64,000 bases of DNA from Ursus arctos (GCF_023065955.2 NW_026622786.1:42146938-42210937), one strand, 5' to 3'; positions 1-13,231 are shown, numbered from the stretch's first letter. Notes: generated by a model from the sequence alone, not told the origin. Made by a program: numbers and translations.

Positions 1-258
1 GCCAGGCGCCCCAAACCTAAAACTTTTTAAAACATTGTTTTACCTATCTCAATCACCCAGAACTTTTAAAATATTCATGCAGAGACAATAAACTATGTTC
101 TTCTTTGGAAGGATACTAAAAGTATAATGTTTACTTTTAACTCAACAGTCATACATTTTAGGCCAAAAATCTGACTGGATTCAAGCCTTGCTCCTTCTTT
201 CACAATCTCATAATTCACATGTTACTTAAGTCTTTTTCAAAGCAGTATTTGCTTGAAA

Positions 259-315
259 GAAAGAAAAGAAAGAGAAGAAGAGAAAGAGAGAAAAAGAGGA
301 AGGAAGGAAGGAAAT
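259..315. repeat. Purine (GAAA/GGAA) microsatellite-like tract
   Basis: Degenerate AAGAAAG and AGGAAGGAAGG units on the plus strand, with no neighbouring SINE body. Confidence 0.8.
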
Positions 316-2309
316 AAAAACGAGAAGACACTTCAGTCTTGGAACTTAGAACTTCAGGCCTAGATCTACTTCTTTAAACCAATCTAAATGGGTTTTCTGC
401 ATGTCTCACTTTTGCCATCCCGAGGGACATGCTATTTTCTGTCGCTTAAGAAGCCATCAGGTCTATTTTAACCTCAGCAGATTCTAGCTGGAGATTCCAA
501 AGATGCCACTCTTCTTTTAAAATCCAGGCTGTCCACTGTGGATTTTATAACACCAGCAAGAAGAGGAAAGCTGCCAAATGTCTCAATGTCATCTGACTTC
601 TATGTCAGCAGCTATTCTCCAGATGATTTTTAGCAACTTAAATATGATTTGGAACCTTGTCTTTTCTATGGTTTTATTAAAAGTGGAAAAGTTCCTGCTG
701 CCGACAAGACAAGCTATTTTCCAGTCTGCTATAATCTGCTAAAATAATTAAGAAATCTAGAAAACTACTGCTGCTCTTTGTCCATCATATATGACTATGA
801 CTACCTACCCCATCTCTACTGCAGACAGGTTTTTATTTTGATTTGTTTTAAAATGCTATAGTATAGTTTCAGAGGGGAAAAAAAAGTTGAATACAAAAAT
901 TTAAACCAACATAATTTTAGGAAGTAAAAGAACTAAGAGAGCCAGGAGACGATATTTTCTTCATTTTTCCTCTCAATGTACCTTAATACTGAAAAGAGTA
1001 GCAATGAAATCCACTGAAACAAAAGAAAAAAACTGATCAGTTCTTGAGATGTATCATGACTTATAGTTTTGATTATGTGAAATAATACATGTACAAAACA
1101 GCCTGATACTACTTATCTACCCAAAAGAGATTTCCAAAACAGTTGTCTCTGGCATTCCCTATTTATCAAAACTTCTTATATGCCATGACTGCCCAATATG
1201 ACAACTGTGATTCCTAACTGGGAAATACAGCTGCCAATGCAAAATGAGTAATAGAAGGAGAAAAAAAAAGGAATAACAGCTTTTTCTACCATTTTTTTAG
1301 CAGAAGAAATGACTGGATAACCCAAAGTGGAACAAAAAATAATTAAGGTTAGGTCTGCAGTTACAGAGACTTTACCGTGGTCACTAGCAAAAGCTGGTCA
1401 CTCTGTACACTACACAAAGCCCACTGGCCAATGAGACAAGTCGGGGCAGAAATCCAGCCCATATCCTGGGCCTGCATCTTCCAGGAGGAAGGTGAACCTT
1501 TTTCTTATCACAAAAGTGCCCTTTCCAAGGGGCTACATGGGCCTTTTTCTAAATCATACGAAGGTCTCGTGTTAGTGAAGTCCTGGACGTAGAAATTCAA
1601 GCTGATAAGATGTAACTTGCATACAAAAGAGGCAGAGGCAAGTAAGCAATAATTTCTCGTTTCTGGCACCCCAACAATGCTCATTACATTGCTTTCAGCT
1701 CTGAACCTATTTTGACTTACACTTATAACACTAGTCTGTAGTATTAGTAAACACTTTGAAATTAAGATTATGAGCCTTAAAACATAGGAGAAAATTACCA
1801 ACCCAAATTTCTTGTATGTTCTGCAATTTGTACCCTGTATATTTAGAAGTCTGAGTATACAAATGAAGCCTGTAATCCATGTCACCCCCTAAAAATAAAC
1901 CCTCAGGGAGTTTATCCTCCAACCACAGTGATTCTGCAGTAAAGAAAAAGGACAAGGTCTTAGAGGGTCAACTCCTAGCTGTCTGACGTTTGACTCAAGA
2001 TCATAGGTTGAGGTATTTCCTCTTGCTGCCAAGCTCTTTCAATATTGCTAAATGCTCTATCTGGCTGCTTATCAAAAGAGAAGAATAACGTCTCTCTAGT
2101 GGTCAGGAGGTCCCACTTTACAGTTTTCCTATTCTCTGCCAGAGAATTTGTGCAGTCAGTACTAGTGTGGAAAAACCTTTAATTTCCCCTTACAGGATAT
2201 GTTACTCTCTCAATGAAATTCACTCCGCATAAGAGAGCAGAAAGAAAGATGAATAAAATATTTAAACTTAACCAGTCAACACTTCCACAGTCTCCTGCAA
2301 ACACATAAA

Positions 2310-2785
2310 TTTGATTATTACTTCTTATAATTCTCAGTGGCTTCCTTTTGCCTAAAGGTACAAAACAAAAACCTTCATGATTTATCTCCTGCCCACTTTT
2401 CTTGATTCACTTCTCACCACTCTCCTACATATTCTGTATTTCCAAGACCTAACAGGCTTAATTCATGGTGTTTGCTCTGCTTGAAACGCCCCTTTCTCAA
2501 TTATCTTCCTGGTGGATGATCTTTCTTCAAGTGTCACACCTATGAAGAATTCCTTGAGCCCCCAGATGAATAATCTATCTTTTTTGGTGTTTTCGTAACA
2601 CTTTCTAAACACATTATTATAGTACTTACTCCACTGTGCTATATAATTTTTTAATGCCTACATAGCTCCAAAACTAGACTCTGTGTTGCTTAAAAGCAAG
2701 GATGAAATCTTCATCCTTATTTCTCGAATGCCTTATAATATGTTTGACATATATTAGGCAATCAAATGTTTGCTAAATAAATATT
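2310..2785 (+). repeat. L2-type ancient LINE 3' portion
   Basis: The end resembles the L2 tail pattern (an AGGCAATCAAATG-like run leading into TAAATAAAT) after a CT-rich degraded body. Recognised by pattern, so the family name is moderately sure. Confidence 0.55.
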
Positions 2786-3148
2786 TGAGACCTGAGATCC
2801 TATGAGTTCATTCTGCTCAAGAAATAGATTATAATGAGGCCTAAACTTGTATCTGAAATATGCAAAGCAATAGCGCAAAACTATAAAAATTCCTGGTTTG
2901 TTTTTAAGGGCTAAATTTGTTCCTACACATCAGAATGAAAGAATCTCAAAGTTCTTTGCTCAGCCAAAAAAACAATATTTATCAAACTTATGGCTTCAGA
3001 TTTGCCTGCTAATACAGCTATTGCAAATACATACTATTCTTTATAGAAAACATAAGCAAACAAACTGTGAAGCCCAATTAATTTTAGAAGAAATCTAATT
3101 ACAGTGTAATTAACAAGCTTGAACTTAATTTCTGTAAACCGTATCAAC

Positions 3149-3332
3149 TAGAGGTTGATGGCTCAGTCGGTTCAGTAACTAACTTTGGCTCAGGTCATGA
3201 TCTTGCCTGGGATAGAGCCCCATATCAGCCTCCCTGCTCAGTGGAGAGTCTGCTTCTCTCTCTCCCTCCGACCCTCCCCCTGGCTCGTGCTTTCTCTCTC
3301 AAATAAATAAAATCTTAAAAAAAAAAAAAAAG
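3149..3332 (+). repeat. CAN-SINE (older, degraded head)
   Basis: The sequence runs GATGGCTCAGTCGGTT through a CT-rich middle to AAATAAATAAAATCTT and a poly(A) run. Confidence 0.85.
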
Positions 3333-3400
3333 CATATCAACTAAATCATGTCCCCAAGAAACGGTTAGCAAGTTTCATTTGTTGTTAATCAGGTTTATTT

Positions 3401-3593
3401 TTTTTTTTAAAGATTTTATTTATTTATTTAACAGAGACAGACAGCCAGTGAGAGAGAACACAAGCAGGGGGAGTGGGAGAGGAAGAAGCAGGCTTCCAGA
3501 GAAGGAGCCTGATGTGGGGCTCGATCCCGGAACGCTGGGATCACGCCCTGAGCCGAAGGCAGACGCTTAACGACTGCGCCACCCAGGCGCCCC
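3401..3593 (-). repeat. CAN-SINE, bear type, with target-site duplication
   Basis: Young-looking copy reading in reverse from AAAGATTTTATTT to CACCCAGGCGCCCC. The duplication AATCAGGTTTATTTTT occurs at 3387 and again at 3594. Confidence 0.95.
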
Positions 3594-3882
3594 AATCAGG
3601 TTTATTTTTATACTAGTATTAAATTCAGCAATTTGGTCCAGCCATAATAGCCTAAGCAAAGTGAGTAAAGAATAATCGTAATCCTGAATGTGCTGTTACT
3701 GAAATAAATTACTAAGTCATGTAATAATGCATACCCTGCATTATATGACAACAGAAGTCTCCTAAAGTATAAATCATTCCTTGGTGTTAGGTTTTAATCC
3801 CATATTCTACCAATCTCTCACTAGTTGTTGTGAACAACTAAAGTCTAGTTTTTCCCAAAAGAATTAAGATAATAATACAAAT

Positions 3883-4079
3883 TCCTTTTTTTTTTAAGAT
3901 TTCATTTATTCATTTGACAGAGAGACAGCCAGTGAGAGAGGGAACACAAGCAGGAGGAGTGGGAGAGAAAGAAGCAGGCTCCCAGCAGAAGAGCCTGACG
4001 TGGGGCTCAATCCCAGAACTCCAGGATCACGCCCTGAGCCGAAGGCAGATGCTTAACGACTGAGCCACCCAGGCGCCCC
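3883..4079 (-). repeat. CAN-SINE, bear type
   Basis: Complete reverse-oriented copy with an AA(T/C)ACAAATT duplication on both sides. Confidence 0.92.
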
Positions 4080-4201
4080 ATAACACAAATTTCTGTTTAA
4101 TACGAAAGATAAATATACTTTCATTGTGCAATATTTAATAAGTACAAAAATTATATATGTAGCATAGATGTGTATTTTGAATCAAAATAGTAAAACAAAA
4201 A

Positions 4202-4401
4202 TTTTTTTTAAAGATTTATTTGAGAGAGAGAGCAAGAGAACATGTGCATGAATGGGGTTAGGGGCAGAGGGAGAGAATCTCTAGCAGACTCTGCCCTGAG
4301 CGTGAAGCCAGACACTGGGCTGATCCCACAACCGGTGAGATCATGACCTGAGCCAAAACCCAGAGTCGGATGCTCAACCGACTGAGCCACCCAGGTGCTC
4401 C
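4202..4401 (-). repeat. CAN-SINE, older subfamily
   Basis: Reverse copy ending GCCACCCAGGTGCTCC, with GA-rich body and AAAGATTTATTT tail complement. It is the third minus-strand SINE within 1 kb. Confidence 0.9.
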
Positions 4402-5489
4402 ACTACAACAAACATTTGTAAATCTACCATCCATTTACAGCCATCTTCAAAGTTCACAAAATTATTTACTTAAAAGGAAAAATAATGTAGTCATGAAGTA
4501 CTGTACGTATCTTCTTACCTGACACTCATGATATGTACGTGCATTTCCAAATGCTCAGATATTTCAGGAAAAAAAAAAAAAAACAGTAGCAAATAACCAA
4601 AGATAACCACATGTCCCAAATCACATCTGTTTACTTTCAAGTTCTTAGGCTCTTAAACAGGCTGAGGGCACTTCAGTTGGGAAGTACAAAAATGAATGTA
4701 GGTGGGAAGAAAAAGTTAAAACAATGATCTTATGCTTTCTGGAAGGAGTTTAGGCTCTGAGTCTTTTGAAATAGCTCAGTATTGAGGCATATACTAACAC
4801 ATATTGCTTTCTAACTGCTTCATAAAAATAAGTCTTAAATGGCCAATCATACCAGAGGCAACCTGAAGACAGGGACTTTAGTCCTTATTTCATCTGAATA
4901 CCATCACATATAAGGCAAAGAGTAAAGTTTAATAAATAGTAATACCAAGCTGATTTTTAAGCAATCATTTGCCTTCATGGTCTTCATGAGTCCTTGCCAT
5001 CAACACTCCTGTACCCTAGTGGGAGGCCACAGCAACAGGGGCACAGTCTTTGATTCTGTGTGGTAAGAAAGCTAACTCGTAGTCCTTTCTACATAGCTCT
5101 CTTCAGAGGCAAAAAGAACCATAAGAATCTACCCAAAGCAGTAGGATGGGGGGGAGGGGATGTAAAAGAAGAAGAAAAAAAGAATAAGAAAGCATAAGTG
5201 TTGAAAAGAAAGAAATAAAAATAAACATGTTATCATCCACAGGTATGTGTTCCAGATAAAAATTTCAAAAGAAATTATAACAAGTTATCGGTGGCAAAAA
5301 TAATAAGAGTTCAGAAGTGTTGTTGATAATATTCAAATACAAATATCAGCAACATTTTAGATACTGACAAGAAAGAATCAGTAAATGTAAATTTTAAAAA
5401 TATACCATGCACAATGATAACTAAACTATAAGGGCCCTAGGAATGAAAATATGTTAAGTCTTTTATGAAAGAAATTATAAAAAGTTATG

Positions 5490-6045
5490 AAAAACATAAA
5501 AGACTTAAAGAAATGAAGAACCATATCATGTTTCTAGATGGAAACATTAATATTATGAAGATTAAATTCTCCCACAAGCTGACCTATAAATGAAATGTAA
5601 TAATCAAAATCCCAAGAGAGGTTTTCATGAAACTTGACAAGGTGTTCTAAACTTCATATAGAAAAGCGAAGGGCTAAAAATAGCAAAGCAATTCTTAAAA
5701 AAGAACACAGTGAATGGACTCACCCTGCCAGGTGTCAAGACTCATAATAAAACTAAATAAAGCTACAGTAATGAAGACACTGTGAAACCAAGGCAGGAAC
5801 AGACAAACAGAACAAACAGTCCACAAAAGACACACACATAAGACAACCTGACATATGACAGGGGCATTTCCAATCAGTAAGAAAAAGATATGTTATTTAT
5901 TGAATGGTGCTAAGGCAACAACTTATTCAAATGTTAAAAAAAATAGTAATAATATAGATTTAAAAAATCAGCTCCTGGCAGATTAAACACCCAAATATAA
6001 AAAACCAATACTTCAGAGAAGTTCTCTGAAGAAAATTCTCAGAAG
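5490..6045 (+). mobile_element. LINE-1 ORF2 fragment (older element)
   Basis: Degraded sequence typical of the C-terminal part of L1 ORF2, such as AATCAAAATCCCA and GCTACAGTAAT. It abuts the 5' end of a younger L1. Confidence 0.6.
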
Positions 6046-7391
6046 AAAACTTCTGGAGAAGATGGTGGAGTAGAAGGATCCTAGGCTCACCTCGTTCCAC
6101 AAATACCCATATAAAATACCCACATCAAAGTAAATAAGCCAGAAAACAATTGAACACTGGCAGGACAGACTCTCCATAGCTAAACATGGAGAAAAGACCT
6201 CACCAAATACAAGAGAAGGGCAGAGACATGGTCAGGAACCAAGGAAACCCACAAATGTCAATGAGAGGGACACAGAGAGCACAAATAGGGGAGAGGAGCA
6301 GACCCCCCACACGAAACACCCCAGGCACTGGAAAGACAAATCCCAATTGCGTTTGTTTTTGAAAACCGGGGGGCCCAACTTCGTGAGTTCTTACAATCAG
6401 TGGGGCTTCACACCCGGAACTGAGGCATAGGAAACTGAGTTCCCAACCTTAAAGACTTGACAACAAATAGCCCCACTGAGATACAGCATAGAATAACAGT
6501 GTGAAAAACACCTGGGATTTACAGAAAGAAGCATGTGCTGGAAGGGCAGGGATTTTAGGACAACAAAGAGTTGACAGGTACCATTTCCCTCCCCTGCTCC
6601 ACAGCCTAGATACAAAGACACCTGTGGGAACCAACGCAGCTGGAGCAAGCTCCAGCTAGCTTGCTAACAGTGAGACTTTCCCAGCACACATCTGAAGATC
6701 CACTCCTCCAACCCTACCAGGCTGAACAGTTTTCTCCGTGCCTCCGGGTTTCCTCCCAGGGCAGACCTGTACAAAACTTGCTAACACCCTAGTTCCACCC
6801 CTGCATTCTCCTGTAGACCTAACCCCCTACAGCAGGCCCTTGGCCCGAGTCCATCCAAAGTGGTGCCAAAAGCCCGCCAGTGTGCAAGTAGCCCAGAAAG
6901 GGGCCAGCACACTCCAAAGTTACTTCTGCCTTGGGAAAGAAGACACCAGTCTGATGGCTGCCACAGCAATGGGCTGGGGACAGACATAGGGTCTGATTAT
7001 AGGTTCCACCCAACAAGAAAAGCTTCTCAAGGGACAACATAAGGAAAGCACCCTGTAGTTTGGTGCTCCTGCATATCTGGCAAATGCCTGGTCTAACTCA
7101 ACTCAAGCCTAACGTGGCCCTTGGCCCACTAACAACACAGGGACCAAGCTCTGCCCACAAAAGGCAAAAAGAGCCACTTCTGACAACTGTACTGAAGCAA
7201 AAGTGGGTCAGCCACAACAGCAGGGTACATGCAACACACACAGGAGATACCCCTCAAGTACCAGGTTCTGGTGAACAGGGGACATTGCACTGCAGGGCAT
7301 TACAGGGCATCTTCTTCATAAAGCCACTACTTTCAACAGGAGGAGACAGAGCTGACTTTCTTTACATATAGAACAAAGAGAGTCATACAAA

Positions 7392-8245
7392 ATGAGGACA
7401 CAGAGGAATATGTCCCAAATGAAAGAACAAGACAAAATCACAGCAAATGAGCTAAATGAAATGGAGATAAATAATATGCCTGGAAGAGAATTTAAAGTAA
7501 TGGTCATAAAGATATTCACTAGACTTGAGAGAGTGGAGGACCTCACTGAGACCCTCAACAAAAAGATAGAAAACATTAAAAAGAACCAATTGGAGATGAA
7601 GAACTCAATAACTGAAATTTAAAATATAATACATGGAATAAATAATAGGCTAGAAGAGCTAGAAGAGCAGAAGAACAGACCAGCAACCTGAAGGACAGAA
7701 TAATGGAAAGCCATCAAGCTGAAGAGGAGAGAGAAAAAACAATAACAATAAATGAAAATAAACTAAGGGAACTAAGAGACATCACCAAGCATGATAACAT
7801 CTGCATTACAGGGATCCAAGGAGAAGAGAGAAAAAACAGGGTAGAAAATGTATCTGAAGAAATAATAGCCAAAAACTTCCTGAATCTGGGGAAGGAAACA
7901 GACATCCAGATCCAGGAGGAAGAGGGAGCCCCCAACAAGATTAACTGAAGGAGGCCCACACCAAGACACACAGCAATTAAAATGGCAAAAAGTAGAGATA
8001 AAGAATTTTTTAAATCAGCAAGAGAAAATAAAACAGTTATTACATACAAAGGAAACCCCATATGGCTAATTTTTCATCAGAAACTTTGCAGGTCAGTAAG
8101 AAGAGTATGATGTTTTATATTCAAAGTGCTAAATGGGAAAAATCTGCAGCCAAGAATACTCTATCCAGCAAGGCTATTATTCAGAACAAAAGGAGAGATA
8201 AAGAGTCTCCCAGACAAACAAAAGTTAAAGGAATTCATGACCACT
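7392..8245 (+). pseudogene. Disrupted LINE-1 ORF1
   Basis: ORF1 encodes the L1 RNA-binding, coiled-coil protein. The ATG at 7392 opens a 76-residue frame with a coiled-coil-like segment (ERVEDLTETLNKKIENIKKN) ending at a stop at 7620. The frame resumes after a shift and contains an RRM-like part (NICITGIQGEE) and the C-terminal hallmark FLNLGKETDIQIQEEEG. The C-terminal domain around 8060-8245 carries more frameshifts. Non-functional. Confidence 0.85.
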
Positions 8246-8663
8246 AAACCATCCCTACTGGAAATGTTATAGTGGACTTCTTGAGTGGAAAGGAAAGACC
8301 ATGAGTAGGAATAAGAAAATTAGCACAAAAGCAGTAAAATTAAGTGTATCTATAAATATCAGTCAAGAGATTCACAAAATAAAAGGATGTAAACTATGAC
8401 ACCATATACCTAGAATGCTGGGGTGATAGGAGTAAAAAATGTGTTCAAACATAAGCAATCATCAATCAAATACAAACTGCTACATGCATAAAATGTTATA
8501 CATAAAACTAATGGTAACTACAAATCAAAAACCAGAAATATATATGCAAAAAATAAAGAGAATGGAATCCAAGTATATCACTAAATAAAACCAGCAATCT
8601 GTGAGAGAAAAGAGGAAGAGAACAGAGAAGAACTACAAAAACAACCATAAAATAAGTAACAGA

Positions 8664-8822
8664 ATGGCAATAGGAACATACCTATCAATAATTACTTTGA
8701 ATGTAAATAGACTAAACCCTCCAATCAAAAGATGTAGGGTACAGAATGGATAAAAAAGCAAGATCCATTTCTATGTTGTCTACAAGAGACACATTTCACA
8801 CCTAAAGACACATGCAGATATT
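8664..8822 (+). pseudogene. LINE-1 ORF2 start (endonuclease N-terminus), truncated
   Basis: The ATG at 8664 opens a segment corresponding to the YLSIITLNVN(G/R)LN-type start of L1 endonuclease. It continues only to the position of the conserved QETH(F) motif and then breaks at the internal deletion. Confidence 0.75.
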
Positions 8823-9905
8823 CTATGCTCATGGATTAGAACAACAAATGTTGTTAAAATGTCCATACTACCCAAAGCATTCTACAGATTTAAAGCAATT
8901 CCTGTCAAAATACCAATAACATTTTTCACAGACTAGAACAAACAATCCTAAAATTTGTATGAAACCACAAAAGACCCTGAATAGCTAAAGCAATCTTGAA
9001 AAAGAACAAAACTAGAGATATACAAACTCAGATTTCAAAATTTACTACAAAGCCACAGTAATCAAAACAGTATGGTGCTGGCACAAAACAGACACATAGA
9101 ACAGAACAGAAAATCCAAAGTAAACCCACAATTATATGGCCAATTACTCTCTGACAAAGCAGGAAAAAATATCCAATGGAAAAAGTCTCTTCAAAAAACC
9201 GTGTTCAGTAAACTGGACAGCTATATGCAAAAGAGTGAAACTAGACCACTTTCTTATACCATACACAAAAATAAACTCAAATGGATTAAGGACCTAAATG
9301 TGAGACCGGAAACCATAAAAACCCTAGAAGAGAACACAGACAGTAAAGTCTCTGACATAAGCCACAGCAACATTTTTCTAGATATGCCTCCTGAGGCAAG
9401 GGAAACAAAAGCAAAAATAAGCTATTGGGACTACATCAAAATAAAAAGCTTCTGCACCACAAAGAGAACAACCAACAAAACCAAAAACAACCTACTATTG
9501 AGTGGAAGAAGATATGTGCAAATGACATATCCAATAAAGGGTTACTATCCAAAATATATAAAGAACTTATACAACTCAACACAAACACATATGATCCAAT
9601 TAAAGATGGGTAGAAGATGTGAACAGACATTTCTCCAAAGAAGACATCCAGATGGCCAACAAACACATGAAGAGATGCTCAACATCATTCATCATCAGGG
9701 AAATGCAAATCAAAACCAAAATAAGATATCACCTCACATCTGTCAAAATGGATAAAATAAAAAACACAAGAAACAACAAGCGTTGGCAAGGATGTGGGGA
9801 AAAAAGGAACCCTGGTGCTCTGTTGGTGGGACTGCAAACTGGTACAGCCACTGTGGAAAACAGTATGGAGTTTCCTCAAAAAACTAAAAACAGAACTGTC
9901 CCATG
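8823..9905 (+). pseudogene. LINE-1 ORF2 C-terminal remnant
   Basis: After the deletion junction the sequence matches the C-terminal part of L1 ORF2. A frame is open for 227 codons (9072-9755), with phrases such as [18 protein letters not shown] [18 protein letters not shown] and a late [18 protein letters not shown] in a second frame. These are L1 features, not a host gene. Confidence 0.85.
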
Positions 9906-10065
9906 ATCCGGTAATTCCACTACTGAGTATTTACCCGAAAAATACAAAAACACTAATTTGAAAAGATACATGCACCCCCATATTTAGTGCAACATTATTT
10001 ACAATAGCCAAATTATGGAAGCAGACTGTCCAATGATAGATGAATGGATAAAGAAGATGTGGTAT

Positions 10066-10068
<3 letters not shown>

Positions 10069-10100
<32 letters not shown>
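10069..10100. repeat. (CA)n microsatellite inside L1 3' region
   Basis: An uninterrupted CA dinucleotide run of about 16 units. Confidence 0.98.
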
Positions 10101-10103
<3 letters not shown>

Positions 10104-10619
10104 GAATATTACTCAACCATAAAAAAGAAATCTTGCCATTTGCAACAACATGGATGAATCTAGAGGGTATAATGCTAAATAAGTCAGTCACAGACAAATA
10201 CATACAATTTCACTCATGTGTGGAATTTAAGAAACATACAAACAAAAATGAGACAAACCAAAAAACAGACTCTTTACTATAGAGAACAAACTGATGGTTA
10301 CCAGAGGGAAGGTGGGTGGAGGGATGGGTGAAATAGGGGAAGGGGATTAAGAGTGTACTTATCATGATGACCACTGAGTCATGTACAGAAATGCTGAATC
10401 ACTATACTGTACACACAAAACCAGTACAACACTGTATATTAAAATTTAAAAAAAATAAAAACTTTAAAACTTGCCAAAAAAAATACAAAACAATTCTCTT
10501 TATATCTTCAAAACAATACACAAAAAGTACAAACCATAAACGAAAGATTGATAAATGTGGTAAAATTAAAATTAATGATGTCTATCATTTATATATTACT
10601 TGAAAGACCTCTTAAACAG

Positions 10620-10795
10620 AAATGCACATGAGAATCATCTACTGAACTATGAAATATGAATGTACTGCACAATCCCAACCCCAAAGTTTCAAATTCAATA
10701 GATCTGGAGCAAAGCCTAGGAATCCATGTTGTTGAAAAGCGGAGGTAATTCTGATAAACATTTTGTTAAGACTCTCAGACCACTGAGTATCTATA
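10620..10795 (+). mobile_element. MER5-type hAT DNA transposon remnant (probable)
   Basis: Pattern GAGAATCATCTACTGAA ... GGTAATTCTGATAAAC ... AGACCACTGA resembles MER5A/B elements. Diverged, so the family assignment is moderate. Confidence 0.5.
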
Positions 10796-10912
10796 CTACA
10801 GTGAAGCCACAGTATCAGGCATTGAAAAGAATAGAATTAAATACTCCATCTGCCCACAAGGAGTTTATGGTCTAATACAAGAGACTGGATATATACATAA
10901 ATAATTGTAATT

Positions 10913-11108
10913 GGGACGCTGGGTGGCTCAGTTGGTTAAGCATTTGCCTTCAGCTCAGGTCATGATCCCAGGGTCCTGGGATGAGTCCCGAGTTGGGCTC
11001 CTTGCTCAGCAGGGAGCCTGCTTCTCCCTCTGCCTCTCTCTCTCTGCCTGCCGCTCCTCCTGCTTGTGCTCTCTCTCTCTGACAAATAAATAAAATCTTT
11101 AAAAAAAA
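10913..11108 (+). repeat. CAN-SINE
   Basis: Complete copy from GGGACGCTGGGTGGCTCAG to AAATAAATAAAATCTT plus A-run. An ATTGTAATT duplication lies on both sides. Confidence 0.93.
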
Positions 11109-12479
11109 TTGTAATTTAATGTCAAAAGTAACCAATTTCACAGAGAAACCCATTAAACCTCCAACAATTTCATATTTCAAATGGGACTTCCACTCCCATC
11201 TTCTTCCAGGAAGAAGCTATATTGGATTAACACATTAAGCTATTCCCTTCGCCTCTTTATTTGCTCATCCCTACAGGAAGAGTAACTTCGCTAATGCTGA
11301 GAACCTGAGCGCCATTAAACAGAAGGAAATGGGATAAAGTCATTGTTCACTACATGGCTCTTGGTGTACACTAGTGTTTGTTCTCTCTCAAGTCTTCTAG
11401 AGAAAGGTCTAGGTCTGCAAACCATCACTTTGGTGCTGGATCGCACTCTCCTGAGCCGGACAGAGTGTTGGCAGGGATTATAAGGCAGGCAGGGAATCCT
11501 TATGCAACTGGCTAAGTGTGTCAGGCATTTTTCTGCATTCTCAGCTTTTCTCCATAGAATTTTTTTGAGGGGAAGGGAGGACAGTGTAGGAAGCCTTACC
11601 ACATTTTCCAATCCAGACATTAGCAAAAAGAGTTCCAAATAAAGTTAAAACTATTGTTTAATCAGTATCAGGCTCTTTTTGTGTTCTCAATTTATTCAGA
11701 AATCAGAGAGACAGAGGAGTTTTTAAATGGTACCACTAAGAACAACAAATATTATTATGGAACAGAGAAAGGTATGAGAGGTTTCCACCAGCTGAAAAAG
11801 CAGAGGCAAAGGCACAGAGGAAGTAGTTTTGGAGTTGTATTCTATAGGCAGAAAAAAATGCTTCAGAGCATGTTGAATTATGCAAAAGGACAGTATCAGA
11901 AAAAGAATGCAAAAAGAAAAAAAGGAAAAATTTACTAAAAACCTGGAGTTGATTATATGACTAAAATCTCAGAGAAGAATTTCAGTTCTGGAAGAGACTT
12001 GTTCAGTTTGGCTGGAGTGTATGGGACAGAGTTAAACAAACAGGTCAGAAAAGTAACTGAGAACCTGGGAGTGACAAGATGGGAGCTCTGCACCAAGAAG
12101 ATAACTATAGAAACAAGGTATACATGTACCAATGGGGAGAGAGACCAGAAGAGGGAACCTAACTAGGAGATTATTAAATCCAAGCAAAATTTAATGAGGG
12201 TGCAAAAGAGAATGAATGAGAGCTATATTACGGAGGCAGAATCAAGAGAATTTGCCAAATAATTATACATGCTAGCAAAAAGTATATCCATTATCATTTT
12301 TTGTTTTCCTCCTACGCACATGTCAAGATTAGGAATCAAAGAAAGCTGGTAATCTTAGCTATATTTAGAATAAATACTTTTGCAAAGTATTTGTCCTTCA
12401 GGATGATATTTTCTTTTCTAATACAAAGAAAAAGTATATTTATTAAGAGTATCTTCTTTACTTTCTCAAATAAATTATT

Positions 12480-12588
12480 TTTTAAGCTTATTTATTTTTA
12501 GTAATCTCTACACCCAAGGTGGGGCTCGAACTCACAACCCTGAGATCAACAGTCGCATGTTCTTCCAACTAAGCCACCCAGACACCCC
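12480..12588 (-). repeat. Short-type CAN-SINE (AATCTCTACACCC subfamily)
   Basis: Reverse copy of the short family lacking the CT-rich middle, duplicated at TCAAA(T/C)AAATTATTTTT. It is followed directly by another SINE. Confidence 0.9.
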
Positions 12589-12600
12589 TCAAACAAATTA

Positions 12601-12800
12601 TTTTTTTTTTAGATTTTATTTATGTATTTGTGAGAGAGAGACAGAGTGTGCGTGCACAAGCAGGGGGGAGGGGCAGTGGGAGAAGGAGAAGCAGACTCCC
12701 TGCTGAGCAGGGAGCTGGATATAGAACTTGATCTAGGACCCTGGGATCATGACCTGAGCCAAAGGCAGAAGCTTAACTGACTGAGTCACCCACATGCCCC
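12601..12800 (-). repeat. CAN-SINE, older
   Basis: Reverse copy ending in a mutated head (CACCCACATGCCCC). It inserted next to the short SINE at 12480-12588. Confidence 0.9.
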
Positions 12801-12945
12801 AAACAAATAACTTTAAACATGACTTAAATACCTTGTTTCAGGAAATGCAAATTTAAGTTACCAGTTCAACATGAGGAAAAATCAAATTAACTCCCAGAAA
12901 CAATGAATGTTGTCTGGAGAATATGATTGAACAATATCATTCTAG

Positions 12946-13144
12946 GGGCGCCTGGGTGGCACAGCGGTTAAGCGTCTGCCTTCGGCTCAGGGCGTGATCC
13001 CGGCGTTCCGGGATCGAGCCCCACATCAGGCTCCTCCGCTATGAGCCTGCTTCTTCCTCTCCCACTCCCCCTGCTTGTGTTCCCTCTCTCGCTGGCTGTC
13101 TCTATCTCTGTCAAATAAATAAATAAAATCTTTAAAAAAAAAAA
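12946..13144 (+). repeat. CAN-SINE, young bear type
   Basis: Near-consensus head GGGGCGCCTGGGTGGCACAG, flanked by an AATATCATTCTA duplication. Confidence 0.96.
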
Positions 13145-13231
13145 GAATATCATTCTAAAACAAGTTATGAACATGTGACACCAATCTACCTGTAACATGC
13201 AACTTTAAAATAATCTTAAAACAGATCTCAT

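Larger units (their letters stand above)
6046..10470 (+). mobile_element. LINE-1 with 5'UTR, ORF1 and 3' end but most of ORF2 deleted
   Basis: A carnivore L1 in plus orientation. A 5'UTR-like segment beginning GAAGATGGTGGAGTAG runs from about 6060 to 7390, followed by disrupted ORF1, the start of ORF2, an abrupt jump at about 8820 to the C-terminal part of ORF2, and a 3'UTR with a (CA)n run and an A-rich tail near 10440-10470. Intact L1s are about 6 kb or more, and here ORF2 has lost roughly 2.5-3 kb. All reading frames carry stops or frameshifts, so the copy is inactive. Confidence 0.85.

Noticed and set aside
9072..9755. 227-codon open frame that could be called a host gene
   Set aside because: It is the C-terminal part of LINE-1 ORF2, continuous with other L1 sequence on both sides.
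11315..11638. 107-codon minus-strand open frame in intron 7
   Set aside because: I do not recognise the product. There is no splice-site pair in phase with MIGA1, and the downstream sequence is repeat-like. It remains unexplained but unsupported as a gene.
12946..13144. tRNA-like promoter boxes, suggesting tRNA genes
   Set aside because: The tRNA-Lys similarity belongs to CAN-SINE heads. No cloverleaf with a proper acceptor stem is present.
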